64,000 nt of DNA from Clostridium cellulovorans 743B (lineage in GTDB: Bacteria; Bacillota; Clostridia; Clostridiales; Clostridiaceae). The stretch lies in contig NC_014393.1 of the NCBI RefSeq assembly GCF_000145275.1, positions 2,790,001 to 2,854,000 of the forward strand, in the 5' to 3' direction. Both the position numbers and the translations under genes were made by a program. The notes beneath the pieces were generated by a model. The model saw only the letters and a list, made by a program, of their open reading frames with translations. It made no database searches and was not told where the DNA came from. Each line of letters starts with the position of its first letter. The stretch's first letter is position 1. Shown piece by piece: positions 28,155 through 35,942 of the stretch.

Positions 28155-30212
28155 TTACTTTACTTGTTCAAAAACTTCTGATAATTGATCTATTGTTTCA
28201 GGTAAATAAATCTTTTTGTGAAAATTATTTTCTAATTTTTCAATAATCTTATATAAAAATTTTAAATCTTCATGGTATCCAAATTCTTTAATAATTTTTT
28301 CAAGTAATATATAACTATTATTTTCTGCACTATACTTTTTTCCTATCATAAAGTCTGTAAGAATAGCAGTAGAAAAATATGTAACAAAAACCCTTGGTTT
28401 TGATTGATTCTCCATAAGTTCATTAAGTCTTAATAATTCCCAAGGCAAATCAGAATTCTCCATTATAGTAATACTAGTATTATTATACTTACTTATATCA
28501 ATCCTTGGATGCTTTTTAACGAAAGTTTTCTGCTTATCTAAAACATTTAAGATCGATGCTTGCATAGTAATTTCATCTTCTTTGGTAAATAATTCTGAAT
28601 ATTCAAAATATTGATCGAAAAATAATACGCCCTCCTCCATTGGTTTTGGATTATAATTAAATAATAAATTTAACTTTTGTACTATTGGCTTTAATTTTTC
28701 TTTTTCGGGCATCTGAATCTCCCTTACAGGTTGCTCAAATTCAGAGATAATTAAATCCTTGTTATAAACCCATACTTCATCTGCAAAATCTAATTTTATC
28801 TGACGTGCTGTATATCCTCGATTTATTATATACCCTGGAAGAAATTCTTTTATAAAATAGGTCATAAGACCTTCATCAGTTAAAATCATCTTTGTATTTG
28901 GATTTATTAAAGAAATTATCGATTCATTTAAAGGTGTTCCAAAAGTAAAATAATGAAGAGTTCCACACTCTAAAAAAAGTTCTTTATACTCCTCTGCTGA
29001 ATGGCTATCCAAAACTCTTTTTTCATCAAATAATATCACTTGGTCCCAAATACAAGATTTTTTAAGATTCTCATATAATTTTTCCGCACTTTCAATGAGG
29101 TTGCTAAGAATTAAAACTTTTTTCTTATCCTTATAATATATTTCAGATAAGATAGCTGATGTAAATAAGTGATATACAGTAACACATGAAAATAGAACCT
29201 TATCCCTATCGATATTTGCTATGCAATACTCTTCATCTAAAGACTTTATAGCAGCTAATGCTGTGTTAGGAACTTTAAGTGTTTCGTCATTTTTTACAAA
29301 CTCAGAAATATCAGCTAACAACAAAGGAAGCCTATAGTCCTTATTTTTTTTCTTTTCACATTTAAATCCTGCTATATCTTCAGCTATAGAATAAAATAAA
29401 CTTTCACACCATTGATTTATGAGTGCGTCTTTCTCAACATTAGTCATCAACTTTAAAACAGTATAATACACCCAACTTTCTTCACTACTTCTCTCCAAAT
29501 AGGTAAAAAATAATTCTTGCTTCTCATGAGAAGCTATCAATTGTCTATTAACATAAAAACCATGGCCAAACTTCATAAATTCAGACCATAATCTAAAATA
29601 ATCTACTTTATAATTATCTAAAAAAGTTTTTTTAAATGAACTTTTAAATATAACTCCACTACATTGATTTAAAAAATTAACTTTATGATCCTTCAATAGT
29701 TCAGCAATAGTATTTTTAGAAATCAAATTTCCAAGCACAGAGTTATCGTTTTCATTTTTAGGTTTAAATATTTCATCCTCTATATTATTTAAATCTGCAT
29801 TATCACTAGCAACAAAAATAATTTTCTCACTTTCTAAAATAATATTCATCATTGTTTCTATTCTTTGTGTTGAAAATTGAACTTCTGATAATATTATATT
29901 CATATACTCGCCAAGAGCTCTATCAGATAATTCTTTTATTGACTCATCGATATTGTCATATTTTTCATAAATAATTTTTCTATCACTACTTATGTACGCT
30001 GTGAGTTCTGTATCATCTTCTATACAACAATCCCCCACTAGTATTTCGACTTTTCTATATGTTTCATCTTTTATACTATTTATAATTGGCATAATATTTT
30101 TATTTTCTTCATGCCTTATTATTATTATAGATACCAAAGAAACGTCATAATTAATTATCTTTTTCTTTAAGTGATGTTTTATTTCTTTTATACTATTTAG
30201 ATGTTTTGCCAT
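28155..30212 (-). CDS. Two-domain glycosyltransferase (GT2-like plus polysialyltransferase-like)
   Basis: 685 residues, not a recognised single family. Residues about 22-110 resemble the start of a family 2 glycosyltransferase (VSIIIIRHEENKN, VEILVGD) but the usual DD metal site is unclear. Residues about 330-640 look like the GT-B sialyl/polysialyltransferase group: an acidic D446-E447-G448 motif and His568-Pro569, about 120 apart, match the D/E-D/E-G and HP motifs known to be catalytic in bacterial polysialyltransferases. Placed beside the flagellins and in the same region as a nonulosonate operon, it may transfer that sugar to flagellin; this is inference. AAGGAC precedes the ATG, with a 6-bp hairpin (30223-30238) just upstream. 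No membrane segment is evident. Confidence 0.6.
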   Translation of the reverse strand: MAKHLNSIKEIKHHLKKKIINYDVSLVSIIIIRHEENKNIMPIINSIKDETYRKVEILVGDCCIEDDTELTAYISSDRKIIYEKYDNIDESIKELSDRALGEYMNIILSEVQFSTQRIETMMNIILESEKIIFVASDNADLNNIEDEIFKPKNENDNSVLGNLISKNTIAELLKDHKVNFLNQCSGVIFKSSFKKTFLDNYKVDYFRLWSEFMKFGHGFYVNRQLIASHEKQELFFTYLERSSEESWVYYTVLKLMTNVEKDALINQWCESLFYSIAEDIAGFKCEKKKNKDYRLPLLLADISEFVKNDETLKVPNTALAAIKSLDEEYCIANIDRDKVLFSCVTVYHLFTSAILSEIYYKDKKKVLILSNLIESAEKLYENLKKSCIWDQVILFDEKRVLDSHSAEEYKELFLECGTLHYFTFGTPLNESIISLINPNTKMILTDEGLMTYFIKEFLPGYIINRGYTARQIKLDFADEVWVYNKDLIISEFEQPVREIQMPEKEKLKPIVQKLNLLFNYNPKPMEEGVLFFDQYFEYSELFTKEDEITMQASILNVLDKQKTFVKKHPRIDISKYNNTSITIMENSDLPWELLRLNELMENQSKPRVFVTYFSTAILTDFMIGKKYSAENNSYILLEKIIKEFGYHEDLKFLYKIIEKLENNFHKKIYLPETIDQLSEVFEQVK

Positions 30213-30361
30213 TTTGTCCTTACGTTACGCAAGTAACGACTCCTTTTAGTGATATTACACCTAGTCTATTGTTACTATATGATAAACAAATAGTTAAGTT
30301 TTAGTTAAGTTTTATAACTGTATTATAACTCAAATAGATTTTGTATGTCTATATAAAATAA

Positions 30362-30386
30362 AAAACAGTACCATAGATACTGTTTT
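30362..30386 (-). terminator. Terminator after small acidic protein gene
   Basis: AAAACAGTA (30362-30370) and TACTGTTTT (30378-30386), loop of 7, T-run on the minus strand. Confidence 0.75.
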
Positions 30387-30448
30387 CTTACTTTATATTG
30401 AATTCTACATTTATATTATTACAGCTTAAACAATTTTCAATATGTTTA

Positions 30449-30793
30449 TTAATCAATAAATTCCTCTTCAATTTTAGTAATAATCGGCTCTATCTCATAA
30501 GTCAATAAGTCAGCAATTAACGTATAATCCCCTGATTCAATGGCTAAAACCAATTCTTCTAGTATAGGATTTATACTCTCTATATCTAATATCCCTAAAA
30601 ATAAAGTAGAAGCGCCACTCAAGATAATATTAATATCATCAATTATATTAATTATTCCTAAGTTGCCTTTTGGAATATCATCTTCGCGATAATAATTTGA
30701 AACTTCTTTTATACTATCTTTAACACTTTTTAAAAATTCAAGGGTAGTGTCTTTTTCTTCAGGTGCTATTTGATCTTTCAAATGGTTACTCAT
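30449..30793 (-). CDS. Small acidic flagellin-linked protein A, unknown function
   Basis: 114 residues, acidic, predicted all-helical, soluble, no Cys and no signal peptide. I do not recognise the family. It is clearly paralogous to the protein at 34228-34569: both contain a shared GNxxIINIIDDxNIIxSGA core, then an acidic helix with ESGD/ESQD and a closing EPIITKIEE / VPIISKLAE segment. Each copy follows a flagellin in the same direction. That placement suggests a role in flagellin folding, export or modification, similar in size to a secretion chaperone such as FliS, but there is no sequence proof. AGGAGG lies 12 bases before the ATG, unusually far, as in the paralogue. Confidence 0.7.
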   Translation of the reverse strand: MSNHLKDQIAPEEKDTTLEFLKSVKDSIKEVSNYYREDDIPKGNLGIINIIDDINIILSGASTLFLGILDIESINPILEELVLAIESGDYTLIADLLTYEIEPIITKIEEEFID

Positions 30794-30856
30794 CTATAAA
30801 TTAGTCCTCCTTTTATGTTATCTATAAAAATGTATATTCTTTTGAAATAAAATAAA

Positions 30857-30874
30857 CCCTGCCACATGGCAGGG
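30857..30874 (-). terminator. Terminator after flagellin 1
   Basis: CCCTGCC (30857-30863) and GGCAGGG (30868-30874) with a 4-base loop and T-rich tail on the minus strand, 18 bp past the flagellin stop. Confidence 0.8.
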
Positions 30875-30891
30875 CTTATATGTACTATAAA

Positions 30892-31722
30892 TTATCTTAA
30901 TAATTGAAGTACGTTTTGTGGTGCTTGGTTTGCTTGAGCAAGCATAGCTTGTGCAGCTTGTTGAAGAATATTATTCTTTGTAAAGCTCATCATTTCTTTA
31001 GCCATGTCTACGTCTCTAACTCTTGATTCTGCTGCTTGTAAGTTTTCTGAAGCATTATCTAAGTTAGCTATTGTGTGCTCTAATCTGTTTTGGTTAGCTC
31101 CAAGATTTGATCTTTGAGTTGAAACTATTTTTATAGCATCGTTTATTTTTGATATTGAATCTGTTGCTGAAGTATTTGTAGATATTCCTAATGATGATAC
31201 TTTTAATGTTGATGCAGCCATACATCCAATGTTTACTTCTAATGTTAAATTAGCATCAGAGTTTGCTCCGATTTGTAATTTAACTCCAGTACCAGGAGAA
31301 GATAAAGAACCATTTAATAAGTTCTTTTCATTGAATTGAGTTGTGCTAGCTATTCTATTGATTTCTGTTGCTAGAGTTTTTATTTCAGCACCGATAGCTT
31401 GTCTATCAATAGTAACGTTTGTATCGTTAGCTGCTTGAACTGCTAATTCTCTCATTCTTTGTAGTATGCTTTGTGTTTCATTTAAAGCACCTTCAGCTGT
31501 TTGAATTAAAGAAATACCATCTTGAGCATTTCTTGAAGCTTGGTTAAGACCTCTGATTTGAGCTCTCATTTTTTCAGAGATTGATAAACCTACAGCGTCA
31601 TCTCCAGCTCTGTTGATTCTTAAACCTGAAGATAATTTCTCCATTGATTTTGCAGCACCACCATTATTGATGCTCATGTTTCTTTGTGCATTCATTGCAT
31701 TTAAATTGTGATTAATAACCAT
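30892..31722 (-). CDS. Flagellin 1
   Basis: 276-residue short flagellin, the filament subunit, exported by the flagellar type III system. The N-terminal D0/D1 helix begins MVINHNLNAMNAQRNM and the C-terminus ends in QAAQAMLAQANQAPQNVLQLLR; only a short central part (about 140-205), the exposed surface and likely glycosylation area, differs from the paralogues. This copy is the most diverged of the four: it has GDDAVGLS where the others have GDDAAGLS, and a unique Cys (NIGCMAAS) in the centre. GGAGG is near the ATG; a CsrA-like hairpin and a sigma-D promoter lie upstream. Confidence 0.95.
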   Translation of the reverse strand: MVINHNLNAMNAQRNMSINNGGAAKSMEKLSSGLRINRAGDDAVGLSISEKMRAQIRGLNQASRNAQDGISLIQTAEGALNETQSILQRMRELAVQAANDTNVTIDRQAIGAEIKTLATEINRIASTTQFNEKNLLNGSLSSPGTGVKLQIGANSDANLTLEVNIGCMAASTLKVSSLGISTNTSATDSISKINDAIKIVSTQRSNLGANQNRLEHTIANLDNASENLQAAESRVRDVDMAKEMMSFTKNNILQQAAQAMLAQANQAPQNVLQLLR

Positions 31723-31750
31723 AGTAAAATTCCTCCTTGATTTTTACTCA

Positions 31751-31764
31751 GCACTTCCATGTGC
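31751..31764 (-). promoter_or_regulatory. CsrA-like hairpin in flagellin 1 leader
   Basis: Minus-strand GCACATGGAAGTGC: 4-bp stem with GGA in the loop, about 29 nt before the start codon, the form of CsrA-binding sites. Confidence 0.5.
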
Positions 31765-31800
31765 CTATATTTTTTTAGCAAGGTTTCCCTTACATTAACT

Positions 31801-31827
31801 ATATCGTATGCTATTTTATTTACTTTA
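31801..31827 (-). promoter_or_regulatory. Sigma-D (sigma-28) promoter of flagellin 1
   Basis: TAAA (31827-31824), 15-bp spacer, TACGATAT (31808-31801) on the minus strand, close to the Gram-positive sigma-D consensus TAAA-N15-GCCGATAT. Confidence 0.75.
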
Positions 31828-32015
31828 CACCTTTTTTTATTTTTTTGAAATAATTTTTACTTTTATACAATTAATATTACAGTTAATTATTCTAATAACT
31901 GTAATATACCCCTGCAAGTATTGTCAATTACGATACCTCCTAACCTCCTATATTTTTTTCTTTTGCCATTATTAATAATTTGCATATTTTATAAAAGTTT
32001 TTTGTTCAGCACTAA

Positions 32016-32045
32016 AACATTTTCTACGCTGGCATAGAAAATGTT
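32016..32045. repeat. Stem-loop between flagellins 1 and 2
   Basis: AACATTTTCTA (32016-32026) and TAGAAAATGTT (32035-32045) form a perfect 11-bp stem with an 8-base loop. It lies after the stronger hairpin 32060-32089 for minus-strand transcripts and could be a second terminator. Confidence 0.5.
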
Positions 32046-32059
32046 TTTCAGCTATAAAT

Positions 32060-32089
32060 AAAAAACTCACCATAATAGGTGAGTTTTTT
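32060..32089. terminator. Terminator after flagellin 2
   Basis: AAAAAACTCACC (32060-32071) and GGTGAGTTTTTT (32078-32089), perfect 12-bp stem, 6-base loop, works in both directions; 10 bp past the flagellin 2 stop. Confidence 0.85.
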
Positions 32090-32099
32090 ATTATATAGA

Positions 32100-32924
32100 C
32101 TATCTTAATAATTGAAGTACGTTTTGTGGTGCTTGGTTTGCTTGTGAAAGCATAGCTTGTGCTGCTTGTTGAAGAATATTATTCTTTGTAAAGCTCATCA
32201 TTTCTTTAGCCATGTCTACGTCTCTAACTCTTGATTCTGCTGCTTGTAAGTTTTCTGAAGCATTATCTAAGTTAGCTATTGTGTGCTCTAATCTGTTTTG
32301 GTTAGCTCCTAAGCTTGATCTTTGTGTTGATACTGTCTTTATAGCAGTATTTATTGATGTTATTGCAGCTGTTGCACCGCTGTTTGAAGAAACTGTAATT
32401 GAACTTATTGATAGAGCAGCCGAATCCATTTTTCCAATTTTAACTTCTAGTGTTAAATTAGCATCTGAATTTGCTCCAATTTGTAGCTTTACTCCTGTAG
32501 TAGATAAAGAACCATTTAATAAATTCTTTTCGTTGAATTGAGTTGTATTTGCTATTCTATCAATTTCAGTTGTTAATGTTGTAAGCTCTGATTTTATAGC
32601 ATCTCTATCAACAGCAACATTTGTATCATTTGCTGCTTGTACTGCTAATTCTCTCATTCTTTGTAGTATGCTTTGTGTTTCATTTAAAGCACCTTCAGCT
32701 GTTTGGATTAAAGAAATACCATCTTGAGCATTTCTTGAAGCTTGGTTAAGACCTCTGATTTGAGCTCTCATCTTTTCAGAGATTGATAAACCTGCAGCGT
32801 CATCTCCTGCTCTGTTAATTCTTAAACCTGAAGATAATTTTTCCATTGATTTTGCAGCACTACCATTGTTGATACTCATGTTTCTTTGTGCATTCATTGC
32901 GTTTAAATTGTGATTAATAACCAT
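32100..32924 (-). CDS. Flagellin 2
   Basis: 274-residue short flagellin with the conserved ends MVINHNLNAMNAQRNM and MLSQANQAPQNVLQLLR. Central part (about 165-205) is Ser/Thr-rich and specific to this copy. Unlike the other three it has no recognisable sigma-D promoter in the 159 bp upstream, and there is no terminator in that gap, so it is probably expressed by read-through from flagellin 3. It keeps the leader hairpin and a GGAGG site. Confidence 0.95.
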   Translation of the reverse strand: MVINHNLNAMNAQRNMSINNGSAAKSMEKLSSGLRINRAGDDAAGLSISEKMRAQIRGLNQASRNAQDGISLIQTAEGALNETQSILQRMRELAVQAANDTNVAVDRDAIKSELTTLTTEIDRIANTTQFNEKNLLNGSLSTTGVKLQIGANSDANLTLEVKIGKMDSAALSISSITVSSNSGATAAITSINTAIKTVSTQRSSLGANQNRLEHTIANLDNASENLQAAESRVRDVDMAKEMMSFTKNNILQQAAQAMLSQANQAPQNVLQLLR

Positions 32925-32951
32925 TGTTTTTTCCTCCCTGATTTTACATTA

Positions 32952-32965
32952 GCACTTCCATGTGC
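32952..32965 (-). promoter_or_regulatory. CsrA-like hairpin in flagellin 2 leader
   Basis: Minus-strand GCACATGGAAGTGC, GGA in the loop, 28 nt before the start codon; the same sequence as in the flagellin 1 leader. Confidence 0.5.
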
Positions 32966-33083
32966 TTCTATTTTATAGTCTATTTTTAACATTATATTTT
33001 TTATAGTTTTTTCAATACTTTTGACACATCAATAATTCAGTTTCTAATCATTAATAATAACTTTATTTATAAATATAAATTGA

Positions 33084-33908
33084 CTATCTTAATAATTGAA
33101 GTACGTTTTGTGGTGCTTGGTTTGCTTGTGAAAGCATAGCTTGTGCTGCTTGTTGAAGAATATTATTCTTTGTAAAGCTCATCATTTCTTTAGCCATGTC
33201 TACGTCTCTAACTCTTGATTCTGCTGCTTGTAAGTTTTCTGAAGCATTATCTAAGTTAGCTATTGTGTGCTCTAATCTGTTTTGGTTAGCTCCTAAGCTT
33301 GATCTTTGTGTTGATACTGTTTTTATAGCACTATTTATTGATGTTATTGCAGCTGTTGCAGTACCGTTTGATGCAACATCTAACCCTGAAATTCCTAGTG
33401 CTGATGCAGCCATTGAACCTATTTTGATTTCTAGTGTTAAGTTAGCATCTGAGTTAGCTCCGATTTGCAGTTTAACTCCTGTAGCTGCTAAAGAACCAGT
33501 TAATAAATTCTTTTCGTTGAATTGAGTTGTCTTAGCTATTCTGTCAATTTCAGTTGTTAATGTGTCAAGCTCTGATTTTATAGCAGATCTATCAACAGCA
33601 ACGTTTGTATCATTTGATGCTTGTACTGCTAATTCTCTCATTCTTTGTAGTATGCTTTGTGTTTCATTTAAAGCACCTTCAGCTGTTTGAATTAGTGATA
33701 TACCATCTTGAGCATTTCTTGAAGCTTGATTAAGACCTCTGATTTGAGCTCTCATTTTTTCAGAAATTGATAAACCTGCAGCATCATCTCCAGCTCTGTT
33801 AATTCTTAATCCTGAAGATAATTTCTCCATTGATTTTGCAGCATTACCATTGTTTATACCCATATTTCTTTGTGCATTCATTGCATTTAAATTGTGATTA
33901 ATGATCAT
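33084..33908 (-). CDS. Flagellin 3
   Basis: 274-residue flagellin, almost identical to flagellin 4 including the central region (GISGLDVASNG), so the two have been recently duplicated or homogenised. Starts MIINHNLNAMNAQRNMGINNG. GGAGG, leader hairpin and a consensus sigma-D promoter lie upstream. Likely first gene of a flagellin 3-flagellin 2 transcript. Confidence 0.95.
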   Translation of the reverse strand: MIINHNLNAMNAQRNMGINNGNAAKSMEKLSSGLRINRAGDDAAGLSISEKMRAQIRGLNQASRNAQDGISLIQTAEGALNETQSILQRMRELAVQASNDTNVAVDRSAIKSELDTLTTEIDRIAKTTQFNEKNLLTGSLAATGVKLQIGANSDANLTLEIKIGSMAASALGISGLDVASNGTATAAITSINSAIKTVSTQRSSLGANQNRLEHTIANLDNASENLQAAESRVRDVDMAKEMMSFTKNNILQQAAQAMLSQANQAPQNVLQLLR

Positions 33909-33933
33909 TGCTTTTCCTCCCTGATTTTGCTCA

Positions 33934-33947
33934 GCGCATCCTTGTGC
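33934..33947 (-). promoter_or_regulatory. CsrA-like hairpin in flagellin 3 leader
   Basis: Minus-strand GCACAAGGATGCGC: ACAAGGATG matches the CsrA consensus RUACARGGAUGU, with GGA looped out. Confidence 0.55.
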
Positions 33948-33980
33948 TTTGTATTTTGTAAGTTCGCCCTTACACTACAT

Positions 33981-34007
33981 TTATCGACATAATTTATTTC
34001 TACTTTA
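33981..34007 (-). promoter_or_regulatory. Sigma-D promoter of flagellin 3
   Basis: TAAA (34007-34004), 15-bp spacer, GTCGATAA (33988-33981) on the minus strand. Confidence 0.8.
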
Positions 34008-34151
34008 CACTTTTCGACACATTTTTTCTTTTAATTTTCTTTTTATTTTTTTCATTTAATCAAAAACGTTTCACAACCTATATTGCATCCATATTTAAGT
34101 CAATATTTGGTTTCAATTTAAAGTACTATATTGAAACTGATTTTCTCCTTA

Positions 34152-34193
34152 AATAATAAAAGAACCCACATTAAAGTGAGTTCTTTTATTATT
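34152..34193. terminator. Terminator after small acidic protein B
   Basis: 18-bp stem with one wobble, 34152-34169 with 34176-34193, loop of 6, A and T runs on both sides so it can act in both directions. It lies 34 bp past the stop at 34228. Confidence 0.85.
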
Positions 34194-34227
34194 AATTATC
34201 TTAATGATTTGAATTATGTTTTTTAAT

Positions 34228-34569
34228 TTATTCTATTTGTTCTTCAAAGTTTTCCGCAAGTTTAGAAATTATTGGAACAAATTCATAAGTTATTACATCT
34301 CCAATCAATATATTATCCTGAGATTCCATAGCCTCAAATAATTGGCCAATCAAAGAATTAAAAGCTTCTGAATCATATTTTTTATAAAATATATTATTAG
34401 CTCCCGATATTATAATATTAAAATCATCTATAATGTTTATAATATTACTATTACCTTCAATTAGGTTATTTTCATAATAATATTCAGCAACTTCTTTAAG
34501 CTTTTCATTAAGATTTCTTAAGAATAAAATAGTTGTTTCAAGTTCCTCATTCGCTAATTTATTGTCCAT
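34228..34569 (-). CDS. Small acidic flagellin-linked protein B, unknown function
   Basis: 113-residue paralogue of the protein at 30449-30793: acidic, helical, Cys-free, with the shared core NIINIIDDFNIIISGANNI. It follows flagellin 4 after a terminator hairpin, in the same orientation, with AAAGGATGG about 12 bases before the ATG. No sigma-D promoter seen; expression may depend on read-through from the flagellin. Function unknown; a flagellin chaperone or modification helper is a guess from position only. Confidence 0.7.
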   Translation of the reverse strand: MDNKLANEELETTILFLRNLNEKLKEVAEYYYENNLIEGNSNIINIIDDFNIIISGANNIFYKKYDSEAFNSLIGQLFEAMESQDNILIGDVITYEFVPIISKLAENFEEQIE

Positions 34570-34765
34570 ATAATAAAGTCCATCCTTTCGTCTACTGGGA
34601 AATTAAATTATACCGTGCTACGTTTCAGGTATATAATTAAAGTTAACTAGTTTATATCTAGTATTATTCTAATCTCGATTTTTATTATATTGTTTTTATG
34701 CTTATATAAATCTCTAGTAATAAAGTATCCATATTCTTAATGAGATTAATTTTAGTAATATATTT

Positions 34766-34821
34766 AAATAAAAGCCTTGCATAGCTCAAGAAATTCTTGG
34801 TCTATAACAAGGCTTTTATTT
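34766..34821. terminator. Terminator after flagellin 4
   Basis: AAATAAAAGCCTTG (34766-34779) pairs perfectly with CAAGGCTTTTATTT (34808-34821); 28-base loop with a smaller internal helix. It lies 8 bp past the flagellin 4 stop. Confidence 0.8.
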
Positions 34822-34828
34822 GATCAAA

Positions 34829-35653
34829 TTATCTTAATAATTGAAGTACATTTTGTGGTGCTTGGTTTGCTTGAGCAAGCATAGCCTGTGCAGCTTGTTG
34901 AAGAATGTTATTCTTTGTAAAGCTCATCATTTCTTTAGCCATGTCTACGTCTCTAACTCTTGATTCTGCTGCTTGTAAGTTTTCTGAAGCATTATCTAAG
35001 TTAGCTATTGTGTGCTCTAATCTGTTTTGGTTAGCTCCTAAGCTTGATCTTTGTGTTGATACTGTTTTTATAGCACTGTTTATTGATGTTATTGCAGCTG
35101 TTGCAACACCATTTGATGCAACATCTAATCCTGAAATTCCTAGTGCTGATGCAGCCATCGAACCTATTTTAATTTCTAGTGTTAAATTAGCATCTGAGTT
35201 AGCTCCGATTTGCAGTTTAACTCCTGTAGCTGCTAAAGAACCAGTTAATAAATTCTTTTCGTTGAATTGAGTTGTCTTAGCTATTCTATCAATTTCAGTT
35301 GTTAATGTGTCAATCTCTGATTTTATAGCAGATCTATCAACAGCAACATTTGTATCATTTGCTGCTTGTACTGCTAATTCTCTCATTCTTTGTAGTATGC
35401 TTTGAGTTTCATTTAAAGCACCTTCAGCTGTTTGGATTAAAGAAATACCATCTTGAGCATTTCTTGAAGCTTGATTAAGACCTCTAATTTGAGCTCTCAT
35501 TTTTTCAGAAATTGATAAACCTGCAGCATCATCTCCAGCTCTGTTAATTCTTAAACCTGAAGATAATTTCTCCATTGACTTTGCAGCAGAACCATTATTG
35601 ATGCTCATGTTTCTTTGTGCATTCATTGCGTTTAAATTGTGGTTAATAATCAT
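34829..35653 (-). CDS. Flagellin 4
   Basis: 274-residue flagellin with full-length conserved ends and the same central sequence as flagellin 3 apart from a few residues. Strong GGAGG site, leader hairpin with the best match to a CsrA site, and consensus sigma-D promoter. First of the array in the direction of transcription. Confidence 0.95.
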   Translation of the reverse strand: MIINHNLNAMNAQRNMSINNGSAAKSMEKLSSGLRINRAGDDAAGLSISEKMRAQIRGLNQASRNAQDGISLIQTAEGALNETQSILQRMRELAVQAANDTNVAVDRSAIKSEIDTLTTEIDRIAKTTQFNEKNLLTGSLAATGVKLQIGANSDANLTLEIKIGSMAASALGISGLDVASNGVATAAITSINSAIKTVSTQRSSLGANQNRLEHTIANLDNASENLQAAESRVRDVDMAKEMMSFTKNNILQQAAQAMLAQANQAPQNVLQLLR

Positions 35654-35681
35654 TATATTTTCCTCCTTGATTTTGAAAATC

Positions 35682-35695
35682 GCACATCCTTGTGC
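35682..35695 (-). promoter_or_regulatory. CsrA-like hairpin in flagellin 4 leader
   Basis: Minus-strand GCACAAGGATGTGC: CACAAGGATGT fits the CsrA consensus RUACARGGAUGU and GGA sits in the loop of a 4-bp stem. A second GGA is in the ribosome site 15-20 nt on, as in the two-site control of B. subtilis hag. Confidence 0.6.
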
Positions 35696-35727
35696 TTTTA
35701 TTTAGTAATTTTGCCCTTACACTGTAT

Positions 35728-35754
35728 TTATCGACAGTATTCAACTTTACTTTA
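35728..35754 (-). promoter_or_regulatory. Sigma-D promoter of flagellin 4
   Basis: TAAA (35754-35751), 15-bp spacer, GTCGATAA (35735-35728) on the minus strand. Confidence 0.8.
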
Positions 35755-35857
35755 CACCATTCTATGAATTTCTTCATTATTTTTTCATCATTTCGCCAAT
35801 CCCTTATATATAATCACTTTTTATCTTCTGATTTTAATTTATATCAATAATAAAAAA

Positions 35858-35898
35858 AAACAATTCTCTATCTATAATAAATAGATAGAGAATTGTTT
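35858..35898. terminator. Terminator, probably the original end of the nonulosonate operon
   Basis: Perfect 18-bp stem, 35858-35875 with 35881-35898, loop AATAA, A-run on one side and T-rich on the other. No gene ends next to it now. If the IS element (35943-37097) and one target copy are removed, it falls about 38 bp after the neuC stop, the normal place for that operon's terminator. Confidence 0.85.
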
Positions 35899-35935
35899 CT
35901 TTTCCTTAATATTTATTTAATACATTGTTAAATGC

Positions 35936-35942
35936 TAAATTA
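35936..35942. repeat. Target-site duplication, left copy
   Basis: TAAATTA directly before the left inverted repeat; same as 37098-37104. Confidence 0.85.

Noticed and set aside
32212..35270. Plus-strand frames of 109-121 residues repeated opposite flagellins
   Set aside because: They repeat only because the flagellin C-termini opposite them are conserved.
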